A stretch of 64,000 nt of DNA from Polynucleobacter necessarius (lineage in GTDB: Bacteria; Pseudomonadota; Gammaproteobacteria; Burkholderiales; Burkholderiaceae): contig NZ_LT615228.1 in assembly GCF_900096765.1 (NCBI RefSeq), forward strand, positions 6,669 to 70,668, in the 5' to 3' direction. A model generated the notes under the pieces. It was given only the letters and a program-made list of their open reading frames with translations, was not told where the DNA came from and did no database searches. Below, one piece after another: positions 1-9,157 of the stretch (the first letter of the stretch is position 1; each line of letters begins with the position of its first letter). The translations under genes and the position numbers were made by a program.

Positions 1-1164
1 CGTAGGTCATTCGAAAAAAAAATTCACCCTGATACTTGGTATAGACATGATCAAATTCTTGAAGATGCAAAATTTAGGTCCTTAGTGGATGGGGACAGTC
101 CTAATTTTTACTCTGATATTGCTAGGAGGGGGCAAGCCCTTCGAAATGAAGTATTAATTAGATTTAAAAATAAGTACTGTAATACAAGAGGCGTGAGAAT
201 TTTGATCCACATTCCGCCTAAAGCAGTATCTCCAGGGGGGCACTCTCTTTTTTCCAATTTATTAGAGAGTATTCAGTATATTGGCATTCCATGTGAGGGA
301 TTGTATTGGGGGGAGTCAACTGAAGATCGATTAGAGTCTTTTAGGCCAACTGTGCTTATGTCGAGTGACAACGATATTTATAGAAATAGAATAAATTGGG
401 CGGCAGTTGAAAGATATCGGCATAAGGTATCTCTGCAAGTTGGCTTAACTGCTTCCATAGAGGCTTATGGAAATTCGCCTCTCCAAGCCAGACTTGATTG
501 GGCGAAATCAAAAAATATCAATTTTTTTTATAGCTTCAGATCTCCAGAGTACCTTGAGGCCCGCAAAGATTATGCCCCGTATTTTTTACAGGGTTATTCA
601 ATATACAGTATTGAATTTGGGGCCAACCCCCTACACTATTATCCAATTGATGCTGTTAAGGATTTGCCATATACGTTCCTCGCCTCTTCTAATCCAGATA
701 AACAAAGTAGATATGAGGAATGGCTTACTCCAATAATGTCTAAATATCCAGGATTTTTGGATGGCCCAGGATGGTCAAATATTAGTCAATATGCAGAAAT
801 TAAATACCATAAATTTTTATATGCACGAGCAAGAGTTGGAATTAATTTGCACATTGATGATAGTATTGATTGGGCTAGTGAATTAAATGAAAGAACATAT
901 ATTCTGGCTGCTTGTGGAATTCCTCAGTTAATAGATAATCCACTTCTGCTTAATAATCGATTTACAAAACAATCCATGTTCCAGGCTAACTCTCCATCTG
1001 AATATAAAGAGCTTTTTGAGTTTATAGTTAATTCCCTAAACGAGGACTTTAAAGAAGCTTATTTTGCACTTCATGAGGTGTATGATAACCATACAACTTT
1101 TCATCGAGCCGAGGGTTTTGTACATCAGATGGCTGCATTATTAAATGAAAGTATTAATCTATAA
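1..1164 (+). CDS. Glycosyltransferase-like protein of a surface-polysaccharide cluster, 5' end outside window
   Basis: The frame is open from base 1 to the stop at 1162-1164, so the gene starts upstream; the GTG at 85 is probably internal. The visible part is about 387 residues. Its C-terminal third (a LNERTY-type stretch followed by an ACGIPQLIDN segment and a helical tail) resembles the donor-binding half of CgeB-like and GT4-like glycosyltransferases, where a Glu and a GxP(Q) loop hold the nucleotide sugar. No signal peptide or membrane segment is visible. It is the first gene of an AT-rich + strand run whose members overlap or nearly touch. A role in adding a sugar to a lipid-linked surface polysaccharide is inferred from fold hints and neighbours. 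The acceptor and donor cannot be named. Confidence 0.6.
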   Translation, partial: RRSFEKKIHPDTWYRHDQILEDAKFRSLVDGDSPNFYSDIARRGQALRNEVLIRFKNKYCNTRGVRILIHIPPKAVSPGGHSLFSNLLESIQYIGIPCEGLYWGESTEDRLESFRPTVLMSSDNDIYRNRINWAAVERYRHKVSLQVGLTASIEAYGNSPLQARLDWAKSKNINFFYSFRSPEYLEARKDYAPYFLQGYSIYSIEFGANPLHYYPIDAVKDLPYTFLASSNPDKQSRYEEWLTPIMSKYPGFLDGPGWSNISQYAEIKYHKFLYARARVGINLHIDDSIDWASELNERTYILAACGIPQLIDNPLLLNNRFTKQSMFQANSPSEYKELFEFIVNSLNEDFKEAYFALHEVYDNHTTFHRAEGFVHQMAALLNESINL

Positions 1165-1172
1165 AATTAATC

Positions 1173-1925
1173 ATGAAATACAATTTATTTAAAAAAATAG
1201 TACATTTAATTTTTATGCGTCCGATTGAATTTTTAGTAGATTATTTGGCATTTATGAATAATTCAAGAAAGCAGCGGGACGCTAGGTTTGGTTATGCAAT
1301 AAAAAAAATTAAGTTATGTCTAAGAGATAAAACACTATCAACATCATATGATCGACATTATATTTACCATACGGCATGGGCAGCTAGATTAGTTTCTAGA
1401 ATAAAGCCTTTATTGCACGTTGACATATCTTCAAGCTTGTATTTCAGCTCAATTGTTTCCGCATTTGTACCCATTGAGTTTTACGATTATCGACCGGTAA
1501 GATTGGGTTTGTCTGGTCTAAATGATTTTCATGCTGATCTTAGTTCACTTCCATTTTCTAATGAGAGCATTCATTCTTTATCTTGTATGCACGTTATTGA
1601 GCATATTGGCCTGGGTAGATATGGCGATCCTATAGATTCAATTGGCGATTTAAAAGCGGCTGCTGAAATTACTCGGGTATTAGCTATTGGTGGAAGCCTG
1701 ATCATAGTTGTGCCAGTGGGGAGGCCAAATATTGTATTTAATGCGCATAGAATTTATTCTTACAGCCAGGTTATAGCCATGTTTAAAGGCCTTGAACTAG
1801 TGGAATTTTCACTCGTTCCAGATGATCCATATGATGGTGGATTAATCGAAAATGCAGATATAAATATAGTTAGTAGTCAAAATTATGGCTGTGGACTTTT
1901 CCATTTTAATAAAAATAAAAAATGA
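1173..1925 (+). CDS. DUF268-type, methyltransferase-like protein
   Basis: A 250-residue protein starting with ATG eight bases after the previous stop. The central region reads like a SAM-dependent methyltransferase core: an acidic/hydrophobic strand, then LPFSNESIHSL, then a CMHVIEHIGLGRYGDPID segment and a late strand ending in a PVG motif. The VIEHIGLGRYGDPID stretch is characteristic of DUF268 proteins, which occur in polysaccharide and glycan clusters. No classical GxGxG SAM loop is evident, as is usual for this family. The stop overlaps the next start by four bases (ATGA type), so the two are probably co-translated. Modification of a sugar or of a glycan terminus is inferred from context. 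Confidence 0.6.
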   Translation: MKYNLFKKIVHLIFMRPIEFLVDYLAFMNNSRKQRDARFGYAIKKIKLCLRDKTLSTSYDRHYIYHTAWAARLVSRIKPLLHVDISSSLYFSSIVSAFVPIEFYDYRPVRLGLSGLNDFHADLSSLPFSNESIHSLSCMHVIEHIGLGRYGDPIDSIGDLKAAAEITRVLAIGGSLIIVVPVGRPNIVFNAHRIYSYSQVIAMFKGLELVEFSLVPDDPYDGGLIENADINIVSSQNYGCGLFHFNKNKK

Positions 1926-2908
1926 CATTTAAATATATATCATGCTTAATAAAAAAGTTAATTCCATTTAAGGATTATTTTAAATATGTTTCGTGGCGCA
2001 TGAGAGTTGCATCATCTATAAATAGTAAAAGTATTAATGCCAATCAGTCTAATTTTATAAAGTATTCTTCTGCATCCATTACTGGAGTTGTTTTTTCAAA
2101 GGATCGAGCAATGCAGTTAGATTTATTATTGAGATCCTTTTTTGAGACAAAAATTGGTGAATGTAGTATTAAAATAATCTATGCATATTCTAGCGAACAG
2201 CATAAAAAATCATATGAAATACTTTGCTCCATATATGGCGATAAAGCTGACTTTATTTCGGAGGTTGAATTTTTTGGTTTTAAGAAATGCCTAGAAAAAA
2301 CAATATTAGAATTGTCAACTGAGAAGGTTTTTTTTCTTGTTGATGACATTTTTTTTACAGAATCTATAGATTATGATTATCTATCATCACTAGATATAAC
2401 TAATGCAATTTTTAGCTTAAGAATGGGTGCTAACCTCAGCTTTTCATATGTTGTAAATTCTTTGCAGCCACTTCCTAAAAATATTGAAGGTAATAATGGA
2501 GTTGAAGGTAATAATGGAGTTTTATTAAAATGGAAGTGGAGAGATGGACTGTTTGATTGGGCGTATCCACTTTCTGTTGATGGCCATATTTTCCCTACAT
2601 TAGAAGTGCTGTCTTGGATAAGGCGTCTAGACTTTAATAGTCCAAGCTCATTTGAAAATTCCCTGCAAAATATTAAATATTTATATCGTAATAAGGACGG
2701 CCTCTGTTTTGCCAAATCAAGATTAGTTAATGTGCCAGCTAATAAGGTTCAAAACGAAATTGCTAATCAATATGGCTCAATACATCAAGATCACTTACTT
2801 CAGTTATGGCTGGATGGCATGGTAATTGATTATGCAAATTTAAGAGGTTTGATGAATAATTCAGTTCATCAAGAGGTTGATTTTAAATATATTAAACGTG
2901 GGCTCTAA
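1922..2908 (+). CDS. Putative GT-A-fold glycosyltransferase, unknown specificity
   Basis: This 328-residue protein overlaps the preceding gene by four bases. An early strand-turn (GVVFSKDRAMQLDLLLRSF, about residues 58-76) and a later FFLVDDIFF segment (about 139-147) look like the nucleotide-binding strand and the metal-binding acidic motif of a GT-A glycosyltransferase. That is a fold-level guess from pattern, not a family match. An in-frame 18-bp tandem duplication near residue 190 gives two copies of the hexapeptide EGNNGV. The gene lies between the DUF268-like gene and a clear family-2 glycosyltransferase, which supports a role in surface glycan assembly. Confidence 0.5.
   Translation: MTFKYISCLIKKLIPFKDYFKYVSWRMRVASSINSKSINANQSNFIKYSSASITGVVFSKDRAMQLDLLLRSFFETKIGECSIKIIYAYSSEQHKKSYEILCSIYGDKADFISEVEFFGFKKCLEKTILELSTEKVFFLVDDIFFTESIDYDYLSSLDITNAIFSLRMGANLSFSYVVNSLQPLPKNIEGNNGVEGNNGVLLKWKWRDGLFDWAYPLSVDGHIFPTLEVLSWIRRLDFNSPSSFENSLQNIKYLYRNKDGLCFAKSRLVNVPANKVQNEIANQYGSIHQDHLLQLWLDGMVIDYANLRGLMNNSVHQEVDFKYIKRGL
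2484..2519 (+). repeat. Perfect 18-bp tandem duplication inside a glycosyltransferase-like gene
   Basis: Two identical 18-bp units lie head to tail (2484-2501 and 2502-2519). The length is a multiple of three, so the frame is kept and the protein gains six residues. The perfect identity suggests a recent slippage event. Confidence 0.9.
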
Positions 2909-2910
2909 GC

Positions 2911-3840
2911 TTGAACACACCTCGTGTTTCGATAATCATGCCAGCGTTTAATGCTGAGAGAACAATATCACCTGCAATTAAGAGTGTCCTTGATCAAAGT
3001 TTTAATGAGTGGGAATTATTGATTATTAACGATGGGTCTACAGACGGCACATTAGAGGTTATTTCAGGGTTTAAGGATAGCAGAATTAAAATAATCAACC
3101 AAATTAACCAAGGTGTTGCTGCAGCTAGAAATTCAGGTTTGAAAATAGCTACCGGAGAATACATTGCCTTTTTAGATGCCGATGATCTATGGCTTCCCTC
3201 TAAATTACAGAAGCAGATTTCTATTTTTTCTAAATCTCAACTAGATTTAGGTTTAGTCTATTCTGGATATCGAGGTTTTAAATTTAGCGAAACAGATTCA
3301 TTTAGTCTGTTTACAGGCCCTATAAATATTCATAATAATGATCACTACAAGCTTTTGGTTTCAAACTACATTGCTACACTGACTGTAATGATAAGGCGTG
3401 ATGTAGTGTTTGATGTTGGATACTTCAGGGAGGATCTTAGGGGGACGGAAGATTGGGATTACTGGATCAGGATTTCAAAGTTATATAGGCTAAAGAAAAT
3501 TGATCAGGAATTAGCTTTATATAGAATTTCAGCCGGGAGTCTTTCAAGTAATAAAATTACTCATGCCAATGAAGAGTTAAAGGTATTAAAAGCGCACTTA
3601 CTTGTTGAGGTCGGTATACCCAACAATATCATACATATGGCATATTTATTTTGGTCAATTAAAGCTATGAAGTATCAGCTTTTGACTTGTCGCTTCAAAT
3701 ATTTTCTAAGATCTCTGTTGAGTATTTTAATGTTAAATAATTTCTTTCTCAGAAATTATTTTATTTTATTGTTGTGGATCATTCGTCATTCTTATACTAG
3801 AAATCTATCAAAAATACGCGCATCAAATTTTTTTCAATGA
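2911..3840 (+). CDS. Family 2 glycosyltransferase
   Basis: A 309-residue protein read from a TTG codon two bases after the previous stop; no better ATG lies nearby. The N-terminal GT2 domain is clear: VSIIMPAFN (6-14), the nucleotide-binding NDGSTDG (40-46), GVAAARNSG (68-76), the metal-binding FLDADD (87-92) and an EDWDYW motif near residue 182. The C-terminal 90 residues are hydrophobic and basic, suggesting membrane association. The family transfers sugars from nucleotide-sugar donors to growing lipid-linked glycans at the inner face of the inner membrane. The stop overlaps the next start by four bases (ATGA). Confidence 0.88.
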   Translation: MNTPRVSIIMPAFNAERTISPAIKSVLDQSFNEWELLIINDGSTDGTLEVISGFKDSRIKIINQINQGVAAARNSGLKIATGEYIAFLDADDLWLPSKLQKQISIFSKSQLDLGLVYSGYRGFKFSETDSFSLFTGPINIHNNDHYKLLVSNYIATLTVMIRRDVVFDVGYFREDLRGTEDWDYWIRISKLYRLKKIDQELALYRISAGSLSSNKITHANEELKVLKAHLLVEVGIPNNIIHMAYLFWSIKAMKYQLLTCRFKYFLRSLLSILMLNNFFLRNYFILLLWIIRHSYTRNLSKIRASNFFQ

Positions 3841-5069
3841 ATGCCTTGGCTCCCCCAGTATTAATTTTTATTACAGCTTTTATCTTTAGTCTTGGGGTAA
3901 CCTTTGACTTGGAAATTTACGTTTTCATGTCGATGCTTTACGTGTTGTTAGTGACATCAGTAAGTTCTTATCTTATATATAAAAGCCTTAAGAATTCAAT
4001 TCATATAGCGCCAAGTTACATAGCTCTTATGACCATTTGTAATCATAGCGGCATGTTACTTGGCTTTCTAATGGCGGGGGGGGCTGATTCAATGATTTGG
4101 GCGGCTGATGCAATGGATCATCATCTTCCTAATGCTATTGCCTTTTCTGATTGGATGGCAGGCGAAGGGCAATTAGAAATTTTTAATGAAAACCCATTTA
4201 AAACAATTTACATTTCTAATATTTGGGTAGGGTTATTTTTTTATTTTATGGGTGCAAATCCTTTGGCTACTGGATTGGCTATGATGCTAATAAAAATAGT
4301 AACCATCTTCATAATTTACAGGGCAGCAATGGAATTGACAAATGATGCTTGCACTTCTTCAGTTGCAGGAATTATTTATGCACTTAGCCCAACAATCACA
4401 TTTTATACAATTCAATTCTATAAAGATTTTTTTATTCAGCTTTTAGTCTCATTGATATTACTATCAATATTTAAGTATAGAAATAAGATTAAAACTTTGT
4501 TAATCATCCCGATCACTATATTAATCTTTGAAAGATTTTATTTATCGATAATGATTTCTATTACATTTTTAGTATACTTTTTCCTTACGGCCAAAGGAGT
4601 AATAAAAAAAATATTAATGCAAGTCTTTTGCATAATTTTATCTTTCATCATATTTAGATACTATTTTAGAGGTCAAGAAATTTATGATTTATTTAATATA
4701 ATTCAAAATTTTGCAGATACTCATAATGATTCTGCGGATGTTACTCCGACGACTAATATTTTTATTGATTTATTTAGAATTTTGTTTACTCCATTTTTTA
4801 ATTTTCATAAATTAGAGGCCTATAATAAATTTGATTCTTTATTAATTTGGGGAAGTTTTGTACATCAAGTGGTGATGTTATTTTATATAAAGGGAATTTG
4901 GATTTATAGAAAAAATAGTTTAACAATTGTGAACTTAGCATTTATTTTTTTAATTTTAATTTTGGCTCTCATTGTTCCCTATAATGGACGAGCTCGCGAC
5001 AGCTTTTATCCATTAATAGTTATTTATTCTGCAATAGGAATTGCATCATTATTTAAAAGAAATAAATGA
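3837..5069 (+). CDS. Polytopic membrane protein, possible GT-C glycosyltransferase or Wzy-like polymerase
   Basis: A 410-residue protein with about ten hydrophobic segments and little else. An acidic/histidine motif in the first large loop (DAMDHHLPNA, about residues 92-101) recalls the D/E-H loops of GT-C glycosyltransferases. Its place among glycosyltransferases would also fit an O-unit polymerase. No family signature strong enough to choose was recognised. It is translationally coupled to the preceding glycosyltransferase by a four-base overlap. Base composition is very AT-rich, as in its neighbours. Confidence 0.55.
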   Translation: MNALAPPVLIFITAFIFSLGVTFDLEIYVFMSMLYVLLVTSVSSYLIYKSLKNSIHIAPSYIALMTICNHSGMLLGFLMAGGADSMIWAADAMDHHLPNAIAFSDWMAGEGQLEIFNENPFKTIYISNIWVGLFFYFMGANPLATGLAMMLIKIVTIFIIYRAAMELTNDACTSSVAGIIYALSPTITFYTIQFYKDFFIQLLVSLILLSIFKYRNKIKTLLIIPITILIFERFYLSIMISITFLVYFFLTAKGVIKKILMQVFCIILSFIIFRYYFRGQEIYDLFNIIQNFADTHNDSADVTPTTNIFIDLFRILFTPFFNFHKLEAYNKFDSLLIWGSFVHQVVMLFYIKGIWIYRKNSLTIVNLAFIFLILILALIVPYNGRARDSFYPLIVIYSAIGIASLFKRNK

Positions 5070-5073
5070 TTTT

Positions 5074-6213
5074 ATGAAGTCTAAGTGCCAAAATTCAGAA
5101 CTTAGGGTAATGCAAGTACTGGGTGATGTTTCTGGTGGGATAAGAAAACATGTTCATGACATTGTTAAGTCCGGGGTTGATTATGATACTAATATTTTTT
5201 ATGTCCATGGGTCAACGTTAGATGTTAAAGCACAATTTGATATTAAATCATTTGATTTATATGGTATTAATAGGCTCCAGTTAGATATAGTAAAAAAGCC
5301 CCATTGGAGAGATTTATCTAATATTTTTATATTGTTACGTTATTGCTACAATAATAATATTGATATTATTCATGGCCATGGCGCAAAGGGTGGAATTTAT
5401 GCAAGAATCGTTGGATTTCTTTTAAAAATTCCATCAATTTATACGCCGCACGGCGGAAGTTTGCATGCAAGTTTTGGATTCTTTGAGGGGTTTATTTACA
5501 GATTTATTGAGCGTATATTTAAGCGTATAACCGCTCTTTTCATATTTGAGTCTATATACTCCCTTCAGCGGTTCGAAGTTTTATGTGGGATTCTAGCTGA
5601 TAATAAGTACATAGTTAACTACAATGGTGTTGATGAAACCCTATTTCTGCCTAAAAAACATTGGAATCATGGGGTTGAAAATAAAGTAAATTTATTAGTG
5701 GTTGGAATACTGCGAGATATGAAAGGGCAGCAAGTTGCAATAAAGGCGTTGAACATATTAAATCGATCAAATTTTTACCAATTTCATCTTCATTTTTGTG
5801 GCTCTGGGCCAGAATTTTCGTCGCTAGTTAATTTTTGCAAAGATAATTTTATAGATAACGTTACTTTTCATGGGGATGTTGGGGATGTTGCAGCCTATTA
5901 TGAAAAATGTAATATTGTCCTGGTGCCATCTTTATTTGAATCGTTTGGTTATGTAGCAGTTGAGGCCTCTTTGATGCTTAGGCCCGTAATTGGCTCAAAT
6001 TGCGGCGGATTGACCGAGGTTATTCAAGATAAAAAGACAGGCTATCTATTCGACTTGGGTGATGCAGCGTCACTATCAAATAGAATCATTACCATACTTA
6101 ATGATACTGATAAAACAAATGAAATGGTAAATCTTGCAAAGGATTTTGTAGAAAACAATTTTACATTGAAAAAAATGCTTGATAATCTTTTTGATAATTA
6201 CAAAAATCTTTGA
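5074..6213 (+). CDS. Family 4 glycosyltransferase
   Basis: The ATG at 5074 lies just after the upstream stop and was chosen over an in-frame TTG at 5041 that would overlap that gene. The product is 379 residues. The N-terminal Rossmann half contains a GGIRKHVHDIV segment and an IIHGHGAKGG stretch, typical of the acceptor side of GT4 enzymes. The C-terminal half has LLVVGILRDMKGQQ and the ESFGYVAVEAS motif (the E-x7-E donor-binding signature), followed by GSNCGGLTEVI. A cytosolic enzyme adding a hexose to the lipid-linked repeat unit is expected. The exact sugar is unknown. Confidence 0.88.
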   Translation: MKSKCQNSELRVMQVLGDVSGGIRKHVHDIVKSGVDYDTNIFYVHGSTLDVKAQFDIKSFDLYGINRLQLDIVKKPHWRDLSNIFILLRYCYNNNIDIIHGHGAKGGIYARIVGFLLKIPSIYTPHGGSLHASFGFFEGFIYRFIERIFKRITALFIFESIYSLQRFEVLCGILADNKYIVNYNGVDETLFLPKKHWNHGVENKVNLLVVGILRDMKGQQVAIKALNILNRSNFYQFHLHFCGSGPEFSSLVNFCKDNFIDNVTFHGDVGDVAAYYEKCNIVLVPSLFESFGYVAVEASLMLRPVIGSNCGGLTEVIQDKKTGYLFDLGDAASLSNRIITILNDTDKTNEMVNLAKDFVENNFTLKKMLDNLFDNYKNL

Positions 6214-6225
6214 TTTTTTTATTAT

Positions 6226-6954
6226 ATGCAAAATATTTCAAATAATGAGCCATTGCAGGCCTTTCCTTATGCCGCACCTAATGATGAAATCAAAATAAAA
6301 TATGCTCATATTTTTAAATTAAATGAACCTTTGCCCCTACATTTTCATAAGGTAGTATTTGATAAGTTTGTGGCGATATTATTTCTGTTGATTTCTGCCC
6401 CTATCTTATTGATTCTGAAGCTTGCTTTTTTAGTTGAGGGTTGGATTATTCCCGAAAATGCCGGGCCTATGTTTTTTTATTACAACGGAGTAAGTGCTGG
6501 GGAGATTATTCCTAAATATAAGATTCGACTAATTAAGACTAAATACATAGAGCCTGAGGGGGCTAAACGCCATGATTGGATTGCTTATTCAGCGGAGTGG
6601 ACTCCGGATAGTAGGACCTATGTTGGTCAATTTGTTAAAAAATTCTATCTTGATGAATTGCCTCAGTTCTGGAGCGTACTAAAGGGGGATATGAGTATTG
6701 TTGGACCACGTCCTCTGTCTGTATTGCACTATGAGCGTGACCGAGCCCAGGGGAATGTAACCCGATTTTTGCTACGAGGGGGACTTTTGGGATTGGGCCA
6801 TATTAATAAGGGTACCTCAGAAATGGGTAACCCAGTCTATGAATATGAATACGTGGATCAATATCTCAAACGATCTTCTTTTGGCTTGCTATGCCTAGAT
6901 TTGTGGATTATTTGGAAGGGTATTTTGGTAATTGTTAAGGGCGGTGGTCATTAG
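6226..6954 (+). CDS. Initiating sugar transferase (undecaprenyl-phosphate sugar phosphotransferase type)
   Basis: A 242-residue protein of the bacterial sugar transferase family (PF02397). One membrane segment (about residues 45-70) is followed by the catalytic domain. It shows FYLDELPQFWSVLKGDMS and the VGPRPL motif typical of WcaJ/RfbP/PglC-like enzymes, which move a sugar 1-phosphate onto undecaprenyl phosphate at the inner membrane. The usual basic KFRSM-like motif appears here as KIRLIKTK. The C terminus ends in a short amphipathic stretch. It is the last + strand gene of the polysaccharide cluster and converges, with a four-base overlap, on the damaged gene at 6951-7879. Confidence 0.85.
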   Translation: MQNISNNEPLQAFPYAAPNDEIKIKYAHIFKLNEPLPLHFHKVVFDKFVAILFLLISAPILLILKLAFLVEGWIIPENAGPMFFYYNGVSAGEIIPKYKIRLIKTKYIEPEGAKRHDWIAYSAEWTPDSRTYVGQFVKKFYLDELPQFWSVLKGDMSIVGPRPLSVLHYERDRAQGNVTRFLLRGGLLGLGHINKGTSEMGNPVYEYEYVDQYLKRSSFGLLCLDLWIIWKGILVIVKGGGH

Positions 6955-7879
6955 GTTTTAGTTAAAGCCAGCAATTCTCCAATGGCGGTGGAAAGTTGTC
7001 TTTGAATACTAGTTTGATACCGCATCAAGCGATCAAGTTGATCTAAGTCTGGGGTGGTGGCCTGTTCTTCGATGGGGCCTAACTTATTAAAGTCAGCAAT
7101 TTTTTGTGCGCGCACGATCATTCTCATGATTTCTTGACCGTACCACTCGGCAGCTCGCTTTAATTCTTTTAATTCCACCGCTTTTATACCATCTTCAATG
7201 TTTAATTCTATTTTAGGCTTTTGATTTGCAAAGACTATTTTCCAATTGATGCTTTGCGAGTAGGGTTCACTACCCTCGGGTTTTTGTTTGGGGAATCTTA
7301 TTGGCAATAAACTCACCGATGGTCAGCTCGTTTTTTGTAGCCTCACCAAATAAATACTCACAAAACCTAGGAGTTTTATCTAAAAATTCTTCGTGAGTTG
7401 ATGGTCTCTCAAAATCTACCCAGTAGTTCAGTTCATTACTGATTTCAATCTTTTCTAAAGCTAGAATTTTTTTCCTTACCACCGATTCCCATCGCCAAAT
7501 TTAATGCTAATGATTTAGTCTCTCGATCCATATCAAGGTGCCGGGCAAGTTCATGGTATCCCCGACTTAGTGCTCTGCTGCGAAGAAACTGCACATCGAT
7601 TGTATTTTGTATGCGTTCTAATTGAACATTTAACTTTGCTATACGCTCTAGCTGGATACGAATCAATGGATTCGTAGTTGGGTAGGATTCTTTTAGCTCT
7701 GCTAATAGTGTGTCATATTTATTTTGCTCAGCATCATTTAGCAATCGAGGCGATGTTGCGCCATGCACAATGGCATTTTTTGATGATTTAGCTTTTCCGG
7801 ACTCTGAAATCGGGCCGGTAGAGTTCTTTTTGGGTTTGGCCCTTTGGCTAATATTTTTGCTTTTTTGGTTCAAAGCCAT
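6951..7879 (-). pseudogene. Conserved hypothetical protein broken by two frameshifts
   Basis: Three minus-strand frames together make one protein of about 309 residues. It starts with a Lys/Ser/Asn-rich segment (KNSTGPISESGKAKSSKNA, then IVHGATSP), continues with a helical QLERIAKLNVQLERIQ region, and ends in GELLALTKT. The first break falls at an A7 run (T7 on +, 7467-7473) and the second at an A5 run (T5 on +, 7281-7285). Removing one base from each run restores a single frame. Proteins with this N-terminal layout are often found near integrases, but no function is known to me. It sits directly downstream of the recombinase gene and in the same direction. Confidence 0.75.
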
Positions 7880-7905
7880 GGTATTGATTCCTCAGATATT
7901 GATAA

Positions 7906-8826
7906 CTACATTTGCTCCACATATCGCATTACTGTATCCGTTTTTGACCATCTACCTCGATTCATTATTACGGGCATGCTGGCCCCCTCCCTTACTAAAT
8001 CCTGAGCTGCTCCGACTCGCATAGAGTGGCCGCTGATATTTTTGATAGTAGCGCAATCTAGATTAGCTTTTTTGGCTAATTTCTTATAGATCCGTGGAAT
8101 TTGACCAGCACCTAGATTTCCAGAAATTTGATTTGCCCGGTTAATGCCTCTAAAAATAGGCCCAGAATGAATTTCGCTTTTTGCCAACCATTCTTCCGCC
8201 GCTGCAGTGGCTGACAAAGAAAGATGTAACCATTTTTCTTGGCACTGTTGATCTGTTTTGCTTTTACGTAATTTAATTGAAATAAGTTTATTTTTCCCAT
8301 TCTCCGAAAGGATAAATTTAATATCGTCAATTAATAAATCCACTATTCCGCTTCTTCTGCAAAGGGTGTCATAGGCAACGAGCAACAGTGCTCTATCTCG
8401 AATGCCACGAAGAGAATCATCTGTAGATTTGAGCATTTTATTAAGCACATCTCTATTGATTCCCATGACCTGCTTAGATGACCTTCCCAACTTGCGATGC
8501 ATTCTGCGTATGGCTAGTTGCACATCGCAATCTTTAGTGGGATCTTCAAGGCGATTGAGTTTGTGGATGGTTGAGATTGAAACTAGGATTTGGCGGATAT
8601 AGGCTGATGTAAATTTGCCGTCGCTCAGGCTATCGATATAGTTGCTGACAACGAACGGTTGTGAAGGTAGTGGAACAGTTTGATGTTCATGGCAATAGAT
8701 GATGAAGGTATTGAAATCTGCCTTAAATGCCCTGATAGTTGCAGGCGCATAAGCACCTTCTATTCTTTGCAGAGTTTGGATAAGTAGTCTGGATGCGTTA
8801 TCCTGATGCAGTTGAGCTAATTTCAT
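7906..8826 (-). CDS. Tyrosine recombinase / integrase
   Basis: A 306-residue protein with the two-part layout of phage-type integrases. An N-terminal helical core-binding region (about 1-110) is followed by a catalytic domain. Catalytic residues are visible: the first Arg in the CRRSG segment, the HSMR box near residue 266 (SGHSMRVGAAQDL), a W in the GRWSK segment, and the Tyr nucleophile in MRYVEQM at the very C terminus. It would cut and rejoin DNA through a 3'-phosphotyrosine. It is divergent from an XRE regulator, with a perfect palindrome between them. No adjacent tRNA gene or direct repeats that would mark an attachment site were found. Confidence 0.88.
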   Translation of the reverse strand: MKLAQLHQDNASRLLIQTLQRIEGAYAPATIRAFKADFNTFIIYCHEHQTVPLPSQPFVVSNYIDSLSDGKFTSAYIRQILVSISTIHKLNRLEDPTKDCDVQLAIRRMHRKLGRSSKQVMGINRDVLNKMLKSTDDSLRGIRDRALLLVAYDTLCRRSGIVDLLIDDIKFILSENGKNKLISIKLRKSKTDQQCQEKWLHLSLSATAAAEEWLAKSEIHSGPIFRGINRANQISGNLGAGQIPRIYKKLAKKANLDCATIKNISGHSMRVGAAQDLVREGASMPVIMNRGRWSKTDTVMRYVEQM

Positions 8827-8844
8827 AATTTAAAGAAACTAAAA

Positions 8845-8860
8845 GTGTCAATAATGACAC
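8845..8860. promoter_or_regulatory. Palindromic operator between divergent integrase and XRE genes
   Basis: A perfect inverted repeat GTGTCA-ATAA-TGACAC lies 19 bp upstream of the integrase start and 12 bp upstream of the XRE start. The position and symmetry fit an operator bound by the XRE protein to control both promoters. That is inference from layout. Confidence 0.6.
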
Positions 8861-8872
8861 ATTATATGTCTA

Positions 8873-9157
8873 ATGATTACAGGTGCGCAAGTACGGGCTG
8901 CAAAGTCCCTTATTAGATGGTCGGGATCTGATTTAGCCGATCAGGCGGGGGTTAGCTTATCAAGCATACGCAGGATTGAGGCTTTTGATGGGGTGCCGGA
9001 TTCGGCCAGCGTAAAGGTGCTGCATGCAATTCAGCAAGCTTTTGAAGATGCTGGAGTTGAATTTATTGGGTCCCCAGAAGAGGGGCCAGGCGTTCGTCTT
9101 AAGTTGAAAAAAATAGCTTTTTTGCGAAACGAACTATCTAGTTTGAAGATAGTCTAA
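8873..9157 (+). CDS. XRE-family helix-turn-helix regulator
   Basis: A 94-residue protein. The N-terminal HTH is clear: VRAAKSLIRWSGSDLADQAG then VSLSSIRRIEAFDGVPDSAS (residues 7-46), followed by LHAIQQAFEDAGVEFIG, a tail seen in many short XRE proteins. No cleavage or ligand domain follows. It is divergent from the integrase, with a 16-bp palindrome between them, so autoregulation and control of the integrase are likely. Confidence 0.85.
   Translation: MITGAQVRAAKSLIRWSGSDLADQAGVSLSSIRRIEAFDGVPDSASVKVLHAIQQAFEDAGVEFIGSPEEGPGVRLKLKKIAFLRNELSSLKIV

Noticed and set aside
2377..2715. 112-codon minus-strand frame opposite the GT-A-like gene
   Set aside because: The opposite frame is supported by overlap with both neighbours and by glycosyltransferase-like motifs; this one has none.
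7906..9157. Attachment sites or tRNA target for the integrase
   Set aside because: No tRNA gene and no direct repeat flanking the patch could be found within the window.
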